50,706 bases of DNA from Pseudoprimorskyibacter sp. (GCA_029251265.1 JAQXDR010000148.1:1-50706), one strand, 5' to 3'. Counted from the first letter of the stretch, positions 27,471-38,166 are shown. The notes: generated from the sequence alone by a model not told the origin. Program-made: numbers and translations.

Positions 27471-28184
27471 GTGTCTGAGCCTTTCCTCATCGGAGACAGT
27501 ATGACAGGCGGATATGGGCGTGGGGCCGATATCCTGCACGGCTGCACTATCGCGGTTGAACGCGGACAGATCGCGGTCATCGTAGGCCCGAATGGCGCAG
27601 GCAAGTCCACCGCGATGAAAGCCGTTTTTGGCATGCTAAATGTGCGGGACGGCGCGGTTCGGCTGGGCGGAAAGGACATAACCGGCCTGTCACCACAAGA
27701 TCGGGTGGCAGAGGGTATGGGATTTGTCCCTCAGACGCAGAACATCTTCACTTCGCTTACAGTGGAAGAAAATCTTGAAATGGGGGCTTTTCTGCGTCGG
27801 GACGATATCTCTGAAACGTTGGAACAGGTCTACGACCTGTTCCCCATTCTCAGGGACAAAAGACGCCAGGCCGCCGGTGAGCTGTCTGGCGGACAACGCC
27901 AACAGGTTGCCGTTGGACGCGCTTTAATGACACAGCCACAGGTCTTGATGTTGGATGAACCCACAGCTGGGGTCAGCCCGATTGTTATGGACGAACTGTT
28001 TGACCGCATCATCGAAGTTGCCCGAACCGGAATTTCAATTCTGATGGTCGAACAAAACGCCCGACAGGCTCTGGAAATCGCTGACAAGGGCTATGTGTTG
28101 GTTCAGGGGCGGAATGCCCACACAGGCACTGGCCAAGAATTGCTGGCAGACCCGCAAGTGCGGCGTAGCTTTCTGGGGGGCTGA
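27471..28184 (+). CDS. ABC importer ATPase, LivF type
   Basis: A 237-residue second ATPase of the importer. Walker A GPNGAGKST, signature LSGGQRQQVAVGRALM, Walker B VLMLDEPTAGVSP and the family C-terminus with VRRSFLGG. It starts at GTG 27471 with AAGGGA upstream. The 138-base gap after livG is long for this type of operon and holds no recognisable gene. Confidence 0.93.
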   Translation: MSEPFLIGDSMTGGYGRGADILHGCTIAVERGQIAVIVGPNGAGKSTAMKAVFGMLNVRDGAVRLGGKDITGLSPQDRVAEGMGFVPQTQNIFTSLTVEENLEMGAFLRRDDISETLEQVYDLFPILRDKRRQAAGELSGGQRQQVAVGRALMTQPQVLMLDEPTAGVSPIVMDELFDRIIEVARTGISILMVEQNARQALEIADKGYVLVQGRNAHTGTGQELLADPQVRRSFLGG

Positions 28185-28202
28185 GACGATGTTTGGTTTC
28201 AA

Positions 28203-28322
28203 ATGCGTAGCACCAGCCCGTATTCTGGCGATGTCGAAATTTTGCGGCGCGACATTCAGGCTTTGGACCGTATTGCGACGCGACATGGCCTGCCTGAATC
28301 TGATGCCTTGCCTGCCTTGTGA
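28203..28322 (+). CDS. Possible 39-residue protein between livF and livH
   Basis: The 147-base gap holds a short reading MRSTSPYSGDVEILRRDIQA... ending at TGA 28322, with helix-like, acidic/basic composition and typical codon use. A second reading from ATG 28189 (48 residues, Cys-rich) has a better ribosome site but less protein-like content. One of the two may be expressed, or the frame may be broken. Function unknown. Confidence 0.3.
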   Translation: MRSTSPYSGDVEILRRDIQALDRIATRHGLPESDALPAL

Positions 28323-28331
28323 GGACGCTCA

Positions 28332-29345
28332 ATGATTGATTTTCTGAATGCGCTTGTGGTGCTTGCTAACTTTGTGCTGGTGCCTGCCATTGCCTATGGA
28401 AGCCAGCTCGCCCTCGGGGCTTTGGGTGTCACGCTGATTTATGGTATCTTGCGGTTTTCCAACTTTGCCCATGGCGATACCATGGCGATGGGCACCATGG
28501 GCGTCATCTTTGCGACTTGGTGGCTGCAATCACTGGGTGTAAGCTTTGGCCCATTGCCGACCGCTCTTTTGGCTTTGCCGTTTGGCATCGCTTTTGCTAT
28601 TGCCCTCACGCTTGGGACAGACCGTCTGGTCTATCGATTTTATCGCGCACAACGGGCGAAACCTGTGATCTTAGTTATCGTGTCAATGGGCGTAATGTTC
28701 ATTTATAACGGACTTACGCGATTCATCATCGGACCCGGCGATCAGCGGTTTTCTGACGGTGAACGGTTCATTATTTCCGCGCGTGAGTTCAAACAGATGA
28801 CTGGCCTGCGCGAAGGTCTCGCGATTAAGACCACGCAAGGCATTACGCTTGTCACCGCCATTATTGTCGTGATTGTATTGTTTTGGTTCCTCAACCGAAC
28901 CCGCACGGGGAAATCCATGCGCGCATATTCTGATAACGAAGATCTGGCGCTGCTTTCTGGTATCAGCCCCGAACGCGTTGTTATGGTGACTTGGTTGATT
29001 GTGGCGGCCCTAGCGACCATTGCAGGCACCCTTTATGGATTGGACAAATCCTTCAAACCCTTCACCTATTTCCAACTCCTTTTGCCCATTTTTGCAGCCG
29101 CAATTGTGGGCGGATTAGGCAATCCTCTCGGCGCAATTGCTGGGGGGTATCTGATCGCGTTTTCCGAAGTCGGGATCACGTATGCGTGGAAAAAGGTGCT
29201 GCGATATCTGCTGCCAGAAAACCTCGAGCCTTCGACGCTGATGCAGCTTTTGGGGGTTGAGTATAAATTTGCAGTCAGCTTTGCGCTTCTTGTAGTGGTA
29301 TTGCTGTTCCGACCCACGGGTATCTTCAAGGGGAAATCGGTATGA
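28332..29345 (+). CDS. ABC importer permease, LivH type
   Basis: A 337-residue permease with about eight hydrophobic segments. Typical stretches: SQLALGALGVTLIYGILRFS near the start, HGDTMAMGTMGVIF, ARTATG-like loop RTRTGKSMRAYSDNEDLALL and GGLGNPLGAIAGGYLIAFSE. GAGGA lies about six bases before the ATG. Its stop overlaps the livM start. Confidence 0.93.
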   Translation: MIDFLNALVVLANFVLVPAIAYGSQLALGALGVTLIYGILRFSNFAHGDTMAMGTMGVIFATWWLQSLGVSFGPLPTALLALPFGIAFAIALTLGTDRLVYRFYRAQRAKPVILVIVSMGVMFIYNGLTRFIIGPGDQRFSDGERFIISAREFKQMTGLREGLAIKTTQGITLVTAIIVVIVLFWFLNRTRTGKSMRAYSDNEDLALLSGISPERVVMVTWLIVAALATIAGTLYGLDKSFKPFTYFQLLLPIFAAAIVGGLGNPLGAIAGGYLIAFSEVGITYAWKKVLRYLLPENLEPSTLMQLLGVEYKFAVSFALLVVVLLFRPTGIFKGKSV

Positions 29346-30676
29346 CGGATCGCGTGCGGACAGTATTTCTGTTTGGCCTTGTAGCCGTTTTGATCATCGG
29401 CACTGGAATCTCCCAAAGTTGGAATTCCGCGCTTGGAATTTTGAACATGGGATTGATCAGCGCCATCATGGCGCTTGGTGTGAATTTGCAATGGGGCTTT
29501 GCGGGGTTGTTCAACGTGGGCATCATGGGGATGGTCGCACTGGGTGGCCTTGCTGTGGTTTTGGTCTCTATGCCTCCTGTGCCGGACGCATGGGCGGCAG
29601 GTGGGCTAGGCGCTGTTGCGGGACTGTGTATTGGTGCTGCAACAATAACACTGGCTATTTTTGCGTGGTCGCGGGCCCCGAAGCGATGGCGCGGATGGAC
29701 AGTTGCCGCAATTTTGATCATTGGCTTCGTGTTCTATCGGATGATCTTTGCGCCATCTACCGCCGCAATCGAGGCCGTAAACCCAGCCGGCACGGGCTAT
29801 CTAGGCGGTATCAATCCAGGCGGCGCCGGAAATTTCAAGTCGTGGGGTTGGATCACTATTCTGGCTTGGCCCTTGGGCGGTGTTTTGGCCGCTGGCGCTG
29901 CTTGGGCGATTGGCAAAACAGCACTTGGTCTGCGGTCAGATTATCTGGCAATTGCCACGCTTGGGATTGCCGAGATTGTGATTGCAGTGCTCAAGAACGA
30001 AGACTGGCTGACGCGCGGTGTTAAGAACGTAGTGGGCTTACCACGCCCCGTTCCTTACGAGATCGACCTGCAAGCGGATGCCAGCTTTGTGGATCGTGCA
30101 GCTGGTTTGGGGTTGGACCCCGCCACGGCGTCAACCCTCACAGTCAAGATTGGCTACAGTTTGCTGTTTACAGCCGTTCTTTTGATCTTGCTGGTCTTGG
30201 CACAACTGGCGCTGAAATCGCCATGGGGTCGGATGATGCGTGCCATCCGCGACAATGAGGTATCAGCGCGGGCAATGGGCAAAGATGTCACCGCGCGCCA
30301 TTTGCAGATTTTTATCCTCGGCTCGGCTATCTGCGGGGTCGCGGGGGCTATGCTCACCACGCTTGAGGCACAGCTGACACCCGCCAGCTATCAACCCCTG
30401 CGGTTTACATTCCTGATATGGGTGATGGTGATCGTGGGAGGGTCTGGCAATAATCTAGGCGCTGTTCTGGGTGGATTCATTATATGGTTCTTGTGGGTTC
30501 AGGTAGAACCGGCTGGTGTTTGGCTGATGTACATTATTACGGCAGGAATGCCCGAAGGCGCCCCTCTGCGCGAACATCTTCTAGCGTCAACACAGCATAT
30601 GCGCCTTTTGACCATGGGAACAATACTCTTGCTGGTCTTGCGATTTGCACCAAGAGGACTTTTGCCAGAACGCTAA
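29342..30676 (+). CDS. ABC importer permease, LivM type
   Basis: A 444-residue permease, the partner of the LivH protein. NMGLISAIMALGVNLQWGFA near the N-terminus, LRSDYLAIATLGIAEIVIAV, the coupling loop WGRMMRAIRDNEVSARAMGKD and the C-terminal GSGNNLGAVLGGFIIWFLW are typical. It overlaps livH by four bases (ATGA). An insertion of about 90 residues (about 85-170) makes it longer than many LivM proteins. Confidence 0.93.
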   Translation: MTDRVRTVFLFGLVAVLIIGTGISQSWNSALGILNMGLISAIMALGVNLQWGFAGLFNVGIMGMVALGGLAVVLVSMPPVPDAWAAGGLGAVAGLCIGAATITLAIFAWSRAPKRWRGWTVAAILIIGFVFYRMIFAPSTAAIEAVNPAGTGYLGGINPGGAGNFKSWGWITILAWPLGGVLAAGAAWAIGKTALGLRSDYLAIATLGIAEIVIAVLKNEDWLTRGVKNVVGLPRPVPYEIDLQADASFVDRAAGLGLDPATASTLTVKIGYSLLFTAVLLILLVLAQLALKSPWGRMMRAIRDNEVSARAMGKDVTARHLQIFILGSAICGVAGAMLTTLEAQLTPASYQPLRFTFLIWVMVIVGGSGNNLGAVLGGFIIWFLWVQVEPAGVWLMYIITAGMPEGAPLREHLLASTQHMRLLTMGTILLLVLRFAPRGLLPER

Positions 30677-30712
30677 AAGCAGGGGCAAATTACAACGATA
30701 ATCAACTTCCTA

Positions 30713-30734
30713 GTCATCCATGCATAAGGATGAC
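30713..30734. terminator. Weak convergent hairpin after livM
   Basis: GTCATCC (30713-30719) and GGATGAC (30728-30734) form a seven-base stem with an eight-base loop in the 61-base gap between convergent genes. There is no U-run in either direction, so the call is weak. Confidence 0.35.
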
Positions 30735-30737
30735 ACA

Positions 30738-31826
30738 TCAAGGTTCAGTTGAGAAAATATGACACCGCTTACGCGGCACAGAAAGCCACATCGCCGTACC
30801 ATTCGGCGGTAGAAAGACATTTGGCACAGTGGCTTTGAAAACGTCCCCGCTGGTGTCCATACGGAATTCGACCAAGCTTTCTGCGCCCATAAACCGCGCA
30901 CGTTCTACCCGCCCACGAGCGGCCGCGCCAAAATCCTTTGTGGGATGCGGGCCTTGACCATCACGATCAAAATCCAAGGATACATGCTGCGGGCGAAAGC
31001 CGATTTCGACTTCGGTGCCGTCCGCGTAACCGGGTACAAGAAAATCCCCAAAAGGTGTCGACGTCAATGCATTGCGGACCACACCGCGCACAAGATTGAC
31101 GTCGGAGAAAAATGCCATCGCCGCCCGGTCTGCGGGCTGGTTGTAAATATTATACGGCCCCCCCACCTGCACAATCCGTCCGTCACGCATCAAGGCAATT
31201 TCGTCAGCCATCCGCATTGCCTCTTCAGGCTCGTGCGTGACCAGCAAAACGGCTGCGCCCTCTTCTTTTAATAGATCAATCGTCTCATCGCGGATGCCAT
31301 CACGCAATCGGTTGTCCAATCCTGAAAAAGGTTCATCCATCAACATAACCTTTGGGCGCGGGGCAAGTGCGCGCGCCAGTGATACGCGTTGTTGCTCTCC
31401 TCCAGACAGCTGATGTGGGAAAGCATCAGCGTAATGCGCCAGCCCCACACGATCCAAAAGCTCTCGCACTCGATCTTTTGTTGAGGGGTCCTTGCCACGA
31501 AGACCAAAGCCAATATTGCGCGCAACGCTCATATGTGGAAACAGCGCAAAATCCTGAAAGATAAGTCCAACATTGCGATGCTCTGGTGGGACGTGGCGAT
31601 CCGGACTGGCCACACAAGAGCCATCGACATAAATCTCGCCAGCATCAGCCGTCTCTACCCCTGCAATCATGCGCAATGTGGTCGATTTCCCACATCCTGA
31701 CGGGCCTAGCAGACAGGTGACCCTGCCCGCGCCAATATGCAAGGACACATCTGACACAACGGTGCGCCCATCAAACTGTCGCCGCAGAGTACGAATATCC
31801 AAAAGAGGGCAATCAGTTTGTGGCAT
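30738..31826 (-). CDS. FbpC/PotA-type ABC transporter ATPase, orphan
   Basis: A 362-residue ATPase with a TOBE-type C-terminal regulatory region. Walker A LLGPSGCGKSTTLRM, signature HQLSGGEQQRVSLARAL, Walker B VMLMDEPFSGLD and switch histidine LLVTHEPEEAM. The binding site RIVQVGGPYNIYNQPADRAA is typical for ferric iron or polyamine importers. No permease or binding protein is next to it, so it is either an orphan or serves a transporter elsewhere. Confidence 0.9.
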   Translation of the reverse strand: MPQTDCPLLDIRTLRRQFDGRTVVSDVSLHIGAGRVTCLLGPSGCGKSTTLRMIAGVETADAGEIYVDGSCVASPDRHVPPEHRNVGLIFQDFALFPHMSVARNIGFGLRGKDPSTKDRVRELLDRVGLAHYADAFPHQLSGGEQQRVSLARALAPRPKVMLMDEPFSGLDNRLRDGIRDETIDLLKEEGAAVLLVTHEPEEAMRMADEIALMRDGRIVQVGGPYNIYNQPADRAAMAFFSDVNLVRGVVRNALTSTPFGDFLVPGYADGTEVEIGFRPQHVSLDFDRDGQGPHPTKDFGAAARGRVERARFMGAESLVEFRMDTSGDVFKATVPNVFLPPNGTAMWLSVPRKRCHIFSTEP

Positions 31827-32191
31827 TTGAAAAAAACTCTTGATAGCGGGCGGTTATCTACGGGACGCAGGTGTCGCTAAGGATGTAGCGGTGGACGCAG
31901 TCGGAAACAAGTCATCCGCAACCCCATCGCTACACTGAGTTTAACAGCCACATCAAAGACAGGATCGACCAAAATGGACAGACGAACACCTTTTGGAAAG
32001 ACGATTTTCTGATTGAAGCTCGTTAATGGGATACTCTTGGTCTTTTATGCATCCTAAAAAGCCCCTTTGTTACACAAACCCGCCAACTCGCGTCATCATT
32101 CCTTACCGCAGCGCTTGCGCACCACATCATGACTAAGGTATAGTATTTTATAACAATATCTTGCGTGTAATTTCCCGATAGGCGGCTTTAC
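31827..32191. other. Intergenic region upstream of gyrA
   Basis: A divergent gap of 365 bases. TGTAGCGGTGG (31884-31894) and CCATCGCTACA (31924-31934) form an inverted repeat with one mismatch and a 29-base loop. A TATAGT at about 32132-32140 is a weak -10 candidate for gyrA. A short open frame at about 31890-32030 without a start codon is the only other signal. Confidence 0.35.
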
Positions 32192-34909
32192 GTGACCGAA
32201 ACCCCGGACACCCCAGACTCTTCAACCGATTTGCCACCGGAACGCCCGGCAGGCCCATCGATTTCGATCACCGAAGAGATGAAAACTTCGTATCTCGATT
32301 ACGCAATGAGCGTGATTGTTTCACGAGCCATTCCCGATCTGCGAGACGGTCTTAAACCCGTTCACCGGCGGATCCTTTTTGCGATGCACGAGACTGGCAA
32401 TAGCCATGACAAATCCTATCGCAAGTCGGCCCGGCCGGTGGGGGACGTCATGGGCCAGTACCATCCTCATGGTGACAGCGCGATATACGACGCCTTGGTA
32501 CGGATGGCACAAGATTTTTCGATGTCGTTGCCGCTTTTGGATGGGCAAGGCAATTTTGGATCTATGGATGGAGATAACCCCGCCGCCATGCGCTATACCG
32601 AAGTGCGCATGGACAAACCGGCGGCCTATATGTTGGCCGACATCGACAAAGACACGGTTGATTTTCAAGACAACTATGACGGCAAACAAAAAGAACCCAC
32701 CGTTCTGCCCGCACGCTTTCCGAACATGCTGGTCAACGGGGCGGGCGGTATCGCCGTCGGCATGGCAACGAATATCCCGCCACACAATCTGGGCGAGGTC
32801 GCCGATGCAACACTTGCCTTGATTGAAAACCCGGATCTGTCATCCGAAGACCTCATTCAATTTGTCCCCGGACCGGATTTCCCAACCGGCGGGCTATTGC
32901 TTGGGCGATCCGGGGCGCGTCGCGCCTATCTTGAAGGACGGGGCAGCACGATCATTCGGGCACGCACTCACACAGAGGAACTGCGCAAAGACCGTTGGGC
33001 AATCGTCGTGGATGAAATCCCCTATCAGGTCAATAAAGCTACGATGATCGAACGGATTGCCGAGGCCGCACGCGACAAACGGATTGAAGGCATTGCGCAT
33101 GTGCAGGACGAATCCGATCGCAATGGTGTGCGGGTTGTGGTTGAGCTGAAACGGGATGCGACCCCTGATGTGGTGCTGAACCAGCTGTTTCGGTTTACCC
33201 CCATGCAGACATCCTTCGGTTGCAATATGCTTGCCCTGAACGGCGGGCGTCCGGAACAATTGACCCTACGCGGATTTCTGACGGCGTTCATCGACTTTCG
33301 TGAAGATGTCGTCGCCCGTCGTACGGCTCACCTGCTGCGAAAGGCGCGGGAACGCAGCCATATTCTATGCGGATTGGCCGTAGCAGTCAGCAATGTTGAC
33401 GAGGTAGTCGCCACAATCCGTTCCAGCGCCGATGCTGCCGAAGCCCGCCGTCGTCTTATGGAACGTGCCTGGCCTGCCCAAGATATCGCGGCCTACATCC
33501 GCTTGATCGACGATCCGACGCATAAAATCAATGAAGACGGGACCTACCACCTGTCCGAGACACAGGCGCGCGCAATCCTCGACCTGCGGCTGCAACGCCT
33601 GACACAACTGGGCGTGAAAGAAGTCACAGACGAGCTGGAGCAGCTGGCCGAAAAGATCAAGGAATACCTGTCGATCCTGGCATCGCGGGACCGCATCATG
33701 GAGATTATCTCAAACGAATTGCGTGAAGTGCGCGACCTCTTTGCTGTTCCGCGCCGCACCGAGATTGTCGAATGGTCCGGTGATATGGAAGACGAAGACC
33801 TGATCGAACGCGAAGACATGGTCGTGACGATCACCCAGACCGGATATATCAAACGAACGGCTTTGGCTGATTTCCGCGCCCAGCGCCGCGGCGGCAAAGG
33901 TTTGGCCGGGATGCAAACAAAAGACGACGATGTGGTCACGACGTTGTTCGTCGCGAATACGCACACGCCACTGTTGTTCTTTACGACGGATGGTATGGCC
34001 TACAAGCTTAAGTGCTGGCGTCTGCCCCAATCCGGCAGAACAGGCAAAGGCAAAGCCATCGTCAACATTTTGCCGATCCCACAGGGCGTGTCGATTGCCG
34101 CCATTATGCCGGTCGACCGCGACGAGGACGAGTGGGACGATCTTCAAATTGTCTTTGCAACATCTGCAGGGACCGTGCGTCGTAACAGGCTATCTGATTT
34201 CACCAATGTCATGCGTAATGGCAAAATTGCGATGAAATTTGAAGACGATCATGCCGACACCAAACTGATCAATGCCCGGATCTGTTCCGAAGACGACGAC
34301 GTTATGTTGGTGACGAACTCGGGCCGTGCCATCCGATTCCAAAGTACGGACGTGCGCGTCTTTAATAGCCGCGCCTCCGTCGGTGTCCGGGGTATTCTGC
34401 TGAAGCCTGACGACGAAGTGGTGAGCATGGCCGTCATCCGCCATTTCAAAGCAGATGCACAGGAACGTGTGGCCTATCTCAAAATGCGACGCGCGGTGGC
34501 AGGCTTGGCAGACGACACAGAGACTGATGAAGACGATGTTCCCGCCGGGTTGATCACACAAGAGCGCTATGCCGAAATGTCTGCGGCTGAAAACCTGATG
34601 CTGACAATCACTGCCAATGGCATGGGCAAGCTAAGCTCGAGCCATGACTATCCTGTGCGCGGGCGCGGTGGGCAAGGGGTGCAGGCGATCGACAAAGCCA
34701 TGCGCGGCGGTGCGCTCGTTGCAACCTTTCCGGTCGAAATGGATGATCAGGTCATGCTCGCAACCTCGGGCGGCCAGTCAATTCGGGTGCCAGTGGAAGG
34801 CATAAGCTTCCGATCGCGCAGTGCTGGTGGCGTTCGGGTGTTTAACACCCGTGCTGATGAAACCGTGGTCAGTGTCGCATGGATCGCTGAGCAAGAAGAC
34901 GAAGCCTGA
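32192..34909 (+). CDS. gyrA: DNA gyrase subunit A
   Basis: A 905-residue gyrase A: catalytic breakage-reunion part and C-terminal beta-pinwheel. Active tyrosine in AMRYTEVRM (Tyr135). The quinolone region reads [17 protein letters not shown], with Ser and Asp at the two positions most often changed in resistance, i.e. wild type. GyrA box QRRGGKG is present, so true gyrase rather than topoisomerase IV. It starts at GTG with AGGCGG upstream. The C-terminal acidic tail (QEDEA-like) is common. Confidence 0.98.
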   Translation: MTETPDTPDSSTDLPPERPAGPSISITEEMKTSYLDYAMSVIVSRAIPDLRDGLKPVHRRILFAMHETGNSHDKSYRKSARPVGDVMGQYHPHGDSAIYDALVRMAQDFSMSLPLLDGQGNFGSMDGDNPAAMRYTEVRMDKPAAYMLADIDKDTVDFQDNYDGKQKEPTVLPARFPNMLVNGAGGIAVGMATNIPPHNLGEVADATLALIENPDLSSEDLIQFVPGPDFPTGGLLLGRSGARRAYLEGRGSTIIRARTHTEELRKDRWAIVVDEIPYQVNKATMIERIAEAARDKRIEGIAHVQDESDRNGVRVVVELKRDATPDVVLNQLFRFTPMQTSFGCNMLALNGGRPEQLTLRGFLTAFIDFREDVVARRTAHLLRKARERSHILCGLAVAVSNVDEVVATIRSSADAAEARRRLMERAWPAQDIAAYIRLIDDPTHKINEDGTYHLSETQARAILDLRLQRLTQLGVKEVTDELEQLAEKIKEYLSILASRDRIMEIISNELREVRDLFAVPRRTEIVEWSGDMEDEDLIEREDMVVTITQTGYIKRTALADFRAQRRGGKGLAGMQTKDDDVVTTLFVANTHTPLLFFTTDGMAYKLKCWRLPQSGRTGKGKAIVNILPIPQGVSIAAIMPVDRDEDEWDDLQIVFATSAGTVRRNRLSDFTNVMRNGKIAMKFEDDHADTKLINARICSEDDDVMLVTNSGRAIRFQSTDVRVFNSRASVGVRGILLKPDDEVVSMAVIRHFKADAQERVAYLKMRRAVAGLADDTETDEDDVPAGLITQERYAEMSAAENLMLTITANGMGKLSSSHDYPVRGRGGQGVQAIDKAMRGGALVATFPVEMDDQVMLATSGGQSIRVPVEGISFRSRSAGGVRVFNTRADETVVSVAWIAEQEDEA

Positions 34910-34973
34910 CGTTCGGGCTAGGTCCACGATTTACGACATTTTGCAGCGTCGGCAGAACGCTTCCGCCGGCGGT

Positions 34974-35399
34974 TTAGTGAGGGACTGCAAAAAGCATCCA
35001 TTGACCTATGCGTTTAAGCTCATGACCACCCGAAGTCTTAAGAGCTTGGTTGGCTTCCAAATTGTCAATCGGGCACCCGACCAAGAGGTATGTGTGATCC
35101 AATAAATCCAGCGTTGCTGCACTTTCACCAATCACACTGCATGCGCTGTTGGCATTAGGATAAGAACGAACAACCACCAAACCAACCCCGTCCGGTGATT
35201 GACCAAACGTCTCTTTTTCAACCGGCGCTTCATCCACTTGCAAAACAGCGATTGAGCAATTTGTTGCATCCGGGTCGGATGGATTACAAATATGATCTTC
35301 GGATGGCTGCATGCACCCTGACACAGAAGCTGCGGCAACGAACATAACACATAAACGCACCCAAACCGGCCGTGGGTCAGAAAACCGAACAACAGGCAT
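34974..35399 (-). CDS. Putative lipoprotein
   Basis: A 141-residue protein starting MPVVRFSDPRPVWVRLCVMF. Its hydrophobic segment ends in the lipobox-like ASVSGC (Cys about residue 29), so it is probably lipidated and membrane bound. The body has several Cys (ICNPSDPDATNCS, SACSVIG, LVGCPID). I recognise no family. It ends 64 bases from the gyrA stop, convergent. The frame stays open to 35423. Confidence 0.6.
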   Translation of the reverse strand: MPVVRFSDPRPVWVRLCVMFVAAASVSGCMQPSEDHICNPSDPDATNCSIAVLQVDEAPVEKETFGQSPDGVGLVVVRSYPNANSACSVIGESAATLDLLDHTYLLVGCPIDNLEANQALKTSGGHELKRIGQWMLFAVPH

Positions 35400-35550
35400 A
35401 TTGCATCTCGTTTTCCAAGCCACCCAAATTCACACGCACGGGACATTGATCCAGTGCAAGCCTATTCCTCGGTAAGCCCAGGCGTCAAGATTGGCTCTTT
35501 TCAGTCTCAGACGGCTTCACAAGCAACTGGCAGGAGGCGTTTTCAAAACG

Positions 35551-37020
35551 TCAGAGCTTGTATAGGGCACCAAATTTGGTCTCCAGATAGTTCAAGAGTG
35601 GTTCGGGTCGTGGGCTAAACCCCGCTGCATGTATAATCGTTTCTTGTGGTGTGCGCAGGCTTCCGTAGCGCTGCAAATTTGCGCCAAGCCAATCGGTTGC
35701 CGGACTTGCATCCCCCTGTGACAGAGCAGCATCTACATCCGGGACAGCATCGCGCAAGGCTTCGTTCAGGCATCCAGCGTACACATTGCCCAAGGCATAC
35801 GTCGGAAAATACCCAAACAAGCCAACGGACCAATGAACATCCTGCAATACGCCATTAGACGCCCGGTCCACCGCATATCCAAAATCTGCCTTGAAGCGGT
35901 CGTTCCACGCGGCCTCGAGGTCACTGACTTGCAGATCACCGGCCACAAGAGCGCGCTCGAGGTCAAATCGCAGCATAATATGCAGATTGTACTGAATTTC
36001 ATCCGCTTCTGTCCGGATATACCCCCGCCGGACCTTATTCACAGCCGCATAAAATGCGTCCGCGTTTTGCAGACCTAAATCGCCAAAGCGGGTGCGCATT
36101 TTTTCATAAAGCCAGCCTGTGAACGCACGCGATCGCCCCAATTGATTTTCATAAATGCGGCTTTGGCTTTCATGCACGCCCATGGACACACCACGCCCCA
36201 AGGGCGTAAGTGCATAAGCTTGATCGATTGCAAGCTCATAGGCCGCATGCCCGACCTCGTGAATGGTTGAATATACACAATTGAATGGATCACGGTCTGA
36301 TGTCCGCGTGGTGATACGCACATCATTCCCCGATCCAGAGCTGAACGGATGGACCGCCTTGTCAATACGTCCACGATTGCGATTATAACCAAAGGCGTCG
36401 GCGACGTCTTTCGTTAGTGCCATTTGCAGGGTTGGATCGAAATGCCCATCCAGATCTGCCGGAGCCTGCTGATCCAGAACCTTTTCACGCAAGGACACCA
36501 ACCGCGGTCGCATGGCGTCAAAGATGGCTGCAATTTCGGCAGCAGTTGTGCCAGGTTCATAATCCTGTAACAGGGCATCATACGCATCCCCACCATCAGC
36601 AACGGCGGTGGCCTCTTCACGGCGCAGCGCCAAAACCTCTGTCAGGATCGGAGCAAACGCAGCCACATCGTCTTCTGCGCGCGCTTGCGCCCAAATTCCC
36701 TGCGCGCGGCTGGTGACGCGCGCAACCTCTTCTGCCAATCTCGCGGGCACCTTACTCGCACGGTCGAAAGTCCGCTGAATTTCGCGGATTTGCGACCGCG
36801 CCACCGGATCTGTTGGCGACACCTTGGCAAGCCAGTCACCTACCCTAGGATCGGTCCGGCGCGCATGCAGCACGGCCTCAATGGCAGCCATTTCCTCGGA
36901 GCGTTGTTCCGCCGCGCCGCTTGGCATCATCGTTTCCTGGTCCCAGCCCAGTCGCTCGGCCACCCGACCCAATGCTTCGGTTTGGCGCTGATATGCCATC
37001 AGTTCATCATAAGCGGTCAT
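35551..37020 (-). CDS. Carboxypeptidase M32 (Taq type)
   Basis: A 489-residue metallocarboxypeptidase, cytoplasmic. The zinc motif is HEVGHAAYE (His254 and His258), and the glutamate ligand is in MGVHESQSRIYENQLGRS about 28 residues further on. The family motifs DVRITTR and the RTEADEIQYNLHIMLRF helix are present. It follows ctaA by three bases, so the two are probably cotranscribed. Confidence 0.95.
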   Translation of the reverse strand: MTAYDELMAYQRQTEALGRVAERLGWDQETMMPSGAAEQRSEEMAAIEAVLHARRTDPRVGDWLAKVSPTDPVARSQIREIQRTFDRASKVPARLAEEVARVTSRAQGIWAQARAEDDVAAFAPILTEVLALRREEATAVADGGDAYDALLQDYEPGTTAAEIAAIFDAMRPRLVSLREKVLDQQAPADLDGHFDPTLQMALTKDVADAFGYNRNRGRIDKAVHPFSSGSGNDVRITTRTSDRDPFNCVYSTIHEVGHAAYELAIDQAYALTPLGRGVSMGVHESQSRIYENQLGRSRAFTGWLYEKMRTRFGDLGLQNADAFYAAVNKVRRGYIRTEADEIQYNLHIMLRFDLERALVAGDLQVSDLEAAWNDRFKADFGYAVDRASNGVLQDVHWSVGLFGYFPTYALGNVYAGCLNEALRDAVPDVDAALSQGDASPATDWLGANLQRYGSLRTPQETIIHAAGFSPRPEPLLNYLETKFGALYKL

Positions 37021-37023
37021 ATA

Positions 37024-38166
37024 TCAGGCTCCTTGTATGCGGTCGACTTGAGGATATTGCGCAGCAAACCGCGACCTTAAAATCAGGACCCACAGCACAA
37101 TAGCGCCAAACTGGTGGCCGATGGCCAGCTGCCACGGCGCGGCATACAACACTGTCATGACACCGAGCGTCATTTGCAACAGCAGGACCGCGAATATAGC
37201 GTTAAACCAGTACCGGGTCCGTGAATTCGGTGACTTTCGCGCACGCAGCCAAACAACCACACCAAATAGCATCAGCCCATATCCCGCCAACCGATGCATG
37301 AACTGCACTAGTCCTGCGTTTTCAAAGAAGTTTCGCCATGCGGGGATCATATCAAAGGCCAATGGCGGAAAAAACTGCCCCGCCATAAGAGGCCAGTCGT
37401 TGTAGGTGCGACCAGCGTCTATTCCTGCCACAAGCGCGCCTAGTAGAATTTGCAAAAATGCAAAATGCATCAGACCTGTCCCCATAGAAAACAGCTTGGC
37501 TTCGCGCAAACGTCGCGATTGCATCAGATCACGCTCCGGGCGTCCCAAAAGTAAAATGAACCACGACAGAAAGCCAAAGATCACAAAGGCAAGCCCCAAG
37601 TGTGTTGCCAGCCTGTACGAGGCGACGTCCAACATGGTGCCAGTCAGTCCTGAGGATACCATCCACCAACCGACAGCCCCTTGCAGCCCGCCCAACGCGC
37701 CAAGCAATAAGAGACGCGGCGTCCAGCCAACGGGAATTTGGCGACGGATTAAAAAATAGACAAAGCCCAACGCCCAAACCAATCCGATGACCCGCCCCAG
37801 CTGCCGGTGACCCCATTCCCACCAAAAAATGACCTTGAATTCGGCCATCGACATGCCCTTGTTTTGCAACTGGTATTCTGGGATCTGGCGGTACTTGTCG
37901 AACTCCACCTGCCAATCTGTCGCCGTCAAAGGGGGCACAGCTCCGGTCACAGGCTTCCATTCGGTAATCGACAAGCCGCTGTCTGTCAGGCGGGTCAATC
38001 CACCGACAAGGATCATCACTGCAACCAGCGCAAAAATTATACACAGCCAAATGCGGATCGCCCCACGGGAATCCCGTCGACCGCGATCAATCAATCCGCC
38101 CTGTGGTGGGACGGTGTCGTCAAAAGCGTCAGTAACCTCTTCAAAGATGCTGCGAGTGCCGCTCAT
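37024..38166 (-). CDS. ctaA: Heme A synthase (COX15/CtaA)
   Basis: A 380-residue membrane enzyme converting heme O to heme A for cytochrome c oxidase. About eight hydrophobic segments in two four-helix bundles. Histidines of the heme sites are in WWEWGHRQLGRVIGL, SYRLATHLGLAF, MHRLAGYGL and IGHQFGAIVLW. The N-terminal EVTDAFDDT is soluble. It precedes the M32 gene and follows trmJ with 62 bases between. Confidence 0.96.
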   Translation of the reverse strand: MSGTRSIFEEVTDAFDDTVPPQGGLIDRGRRDSRGAIRIWLCIIFALVAVMILVGGLTRLTDSGLSITEWKPVTGAVPPLTATDWQVEFDKYRQIPEYQLQNKGMSMAEFKVIFWWEWGHRQLGRVIGLVWALGFVYFLIRRQIPVGWTPRLLLLGALGGLQGAVGWWMVSSGLTGTMLDVASYRLATHLGLAFVIFGFLSWFILLLGRPERDLMQSRRLREAKLFSMGTGLMHFAFLQILLGALVAGIDAGRTYNDWPLMAGQFFPPLAFDMIPAWRNFFENAGLVQFMHRLAGYGLMLFGVVVWLRARKSPNSRTRYWFNAIFAVLLLQMTLGVMTVLYAAPWQLAIGHQFGAIVLWVLILRSRFAAQYPQVDRIQGA

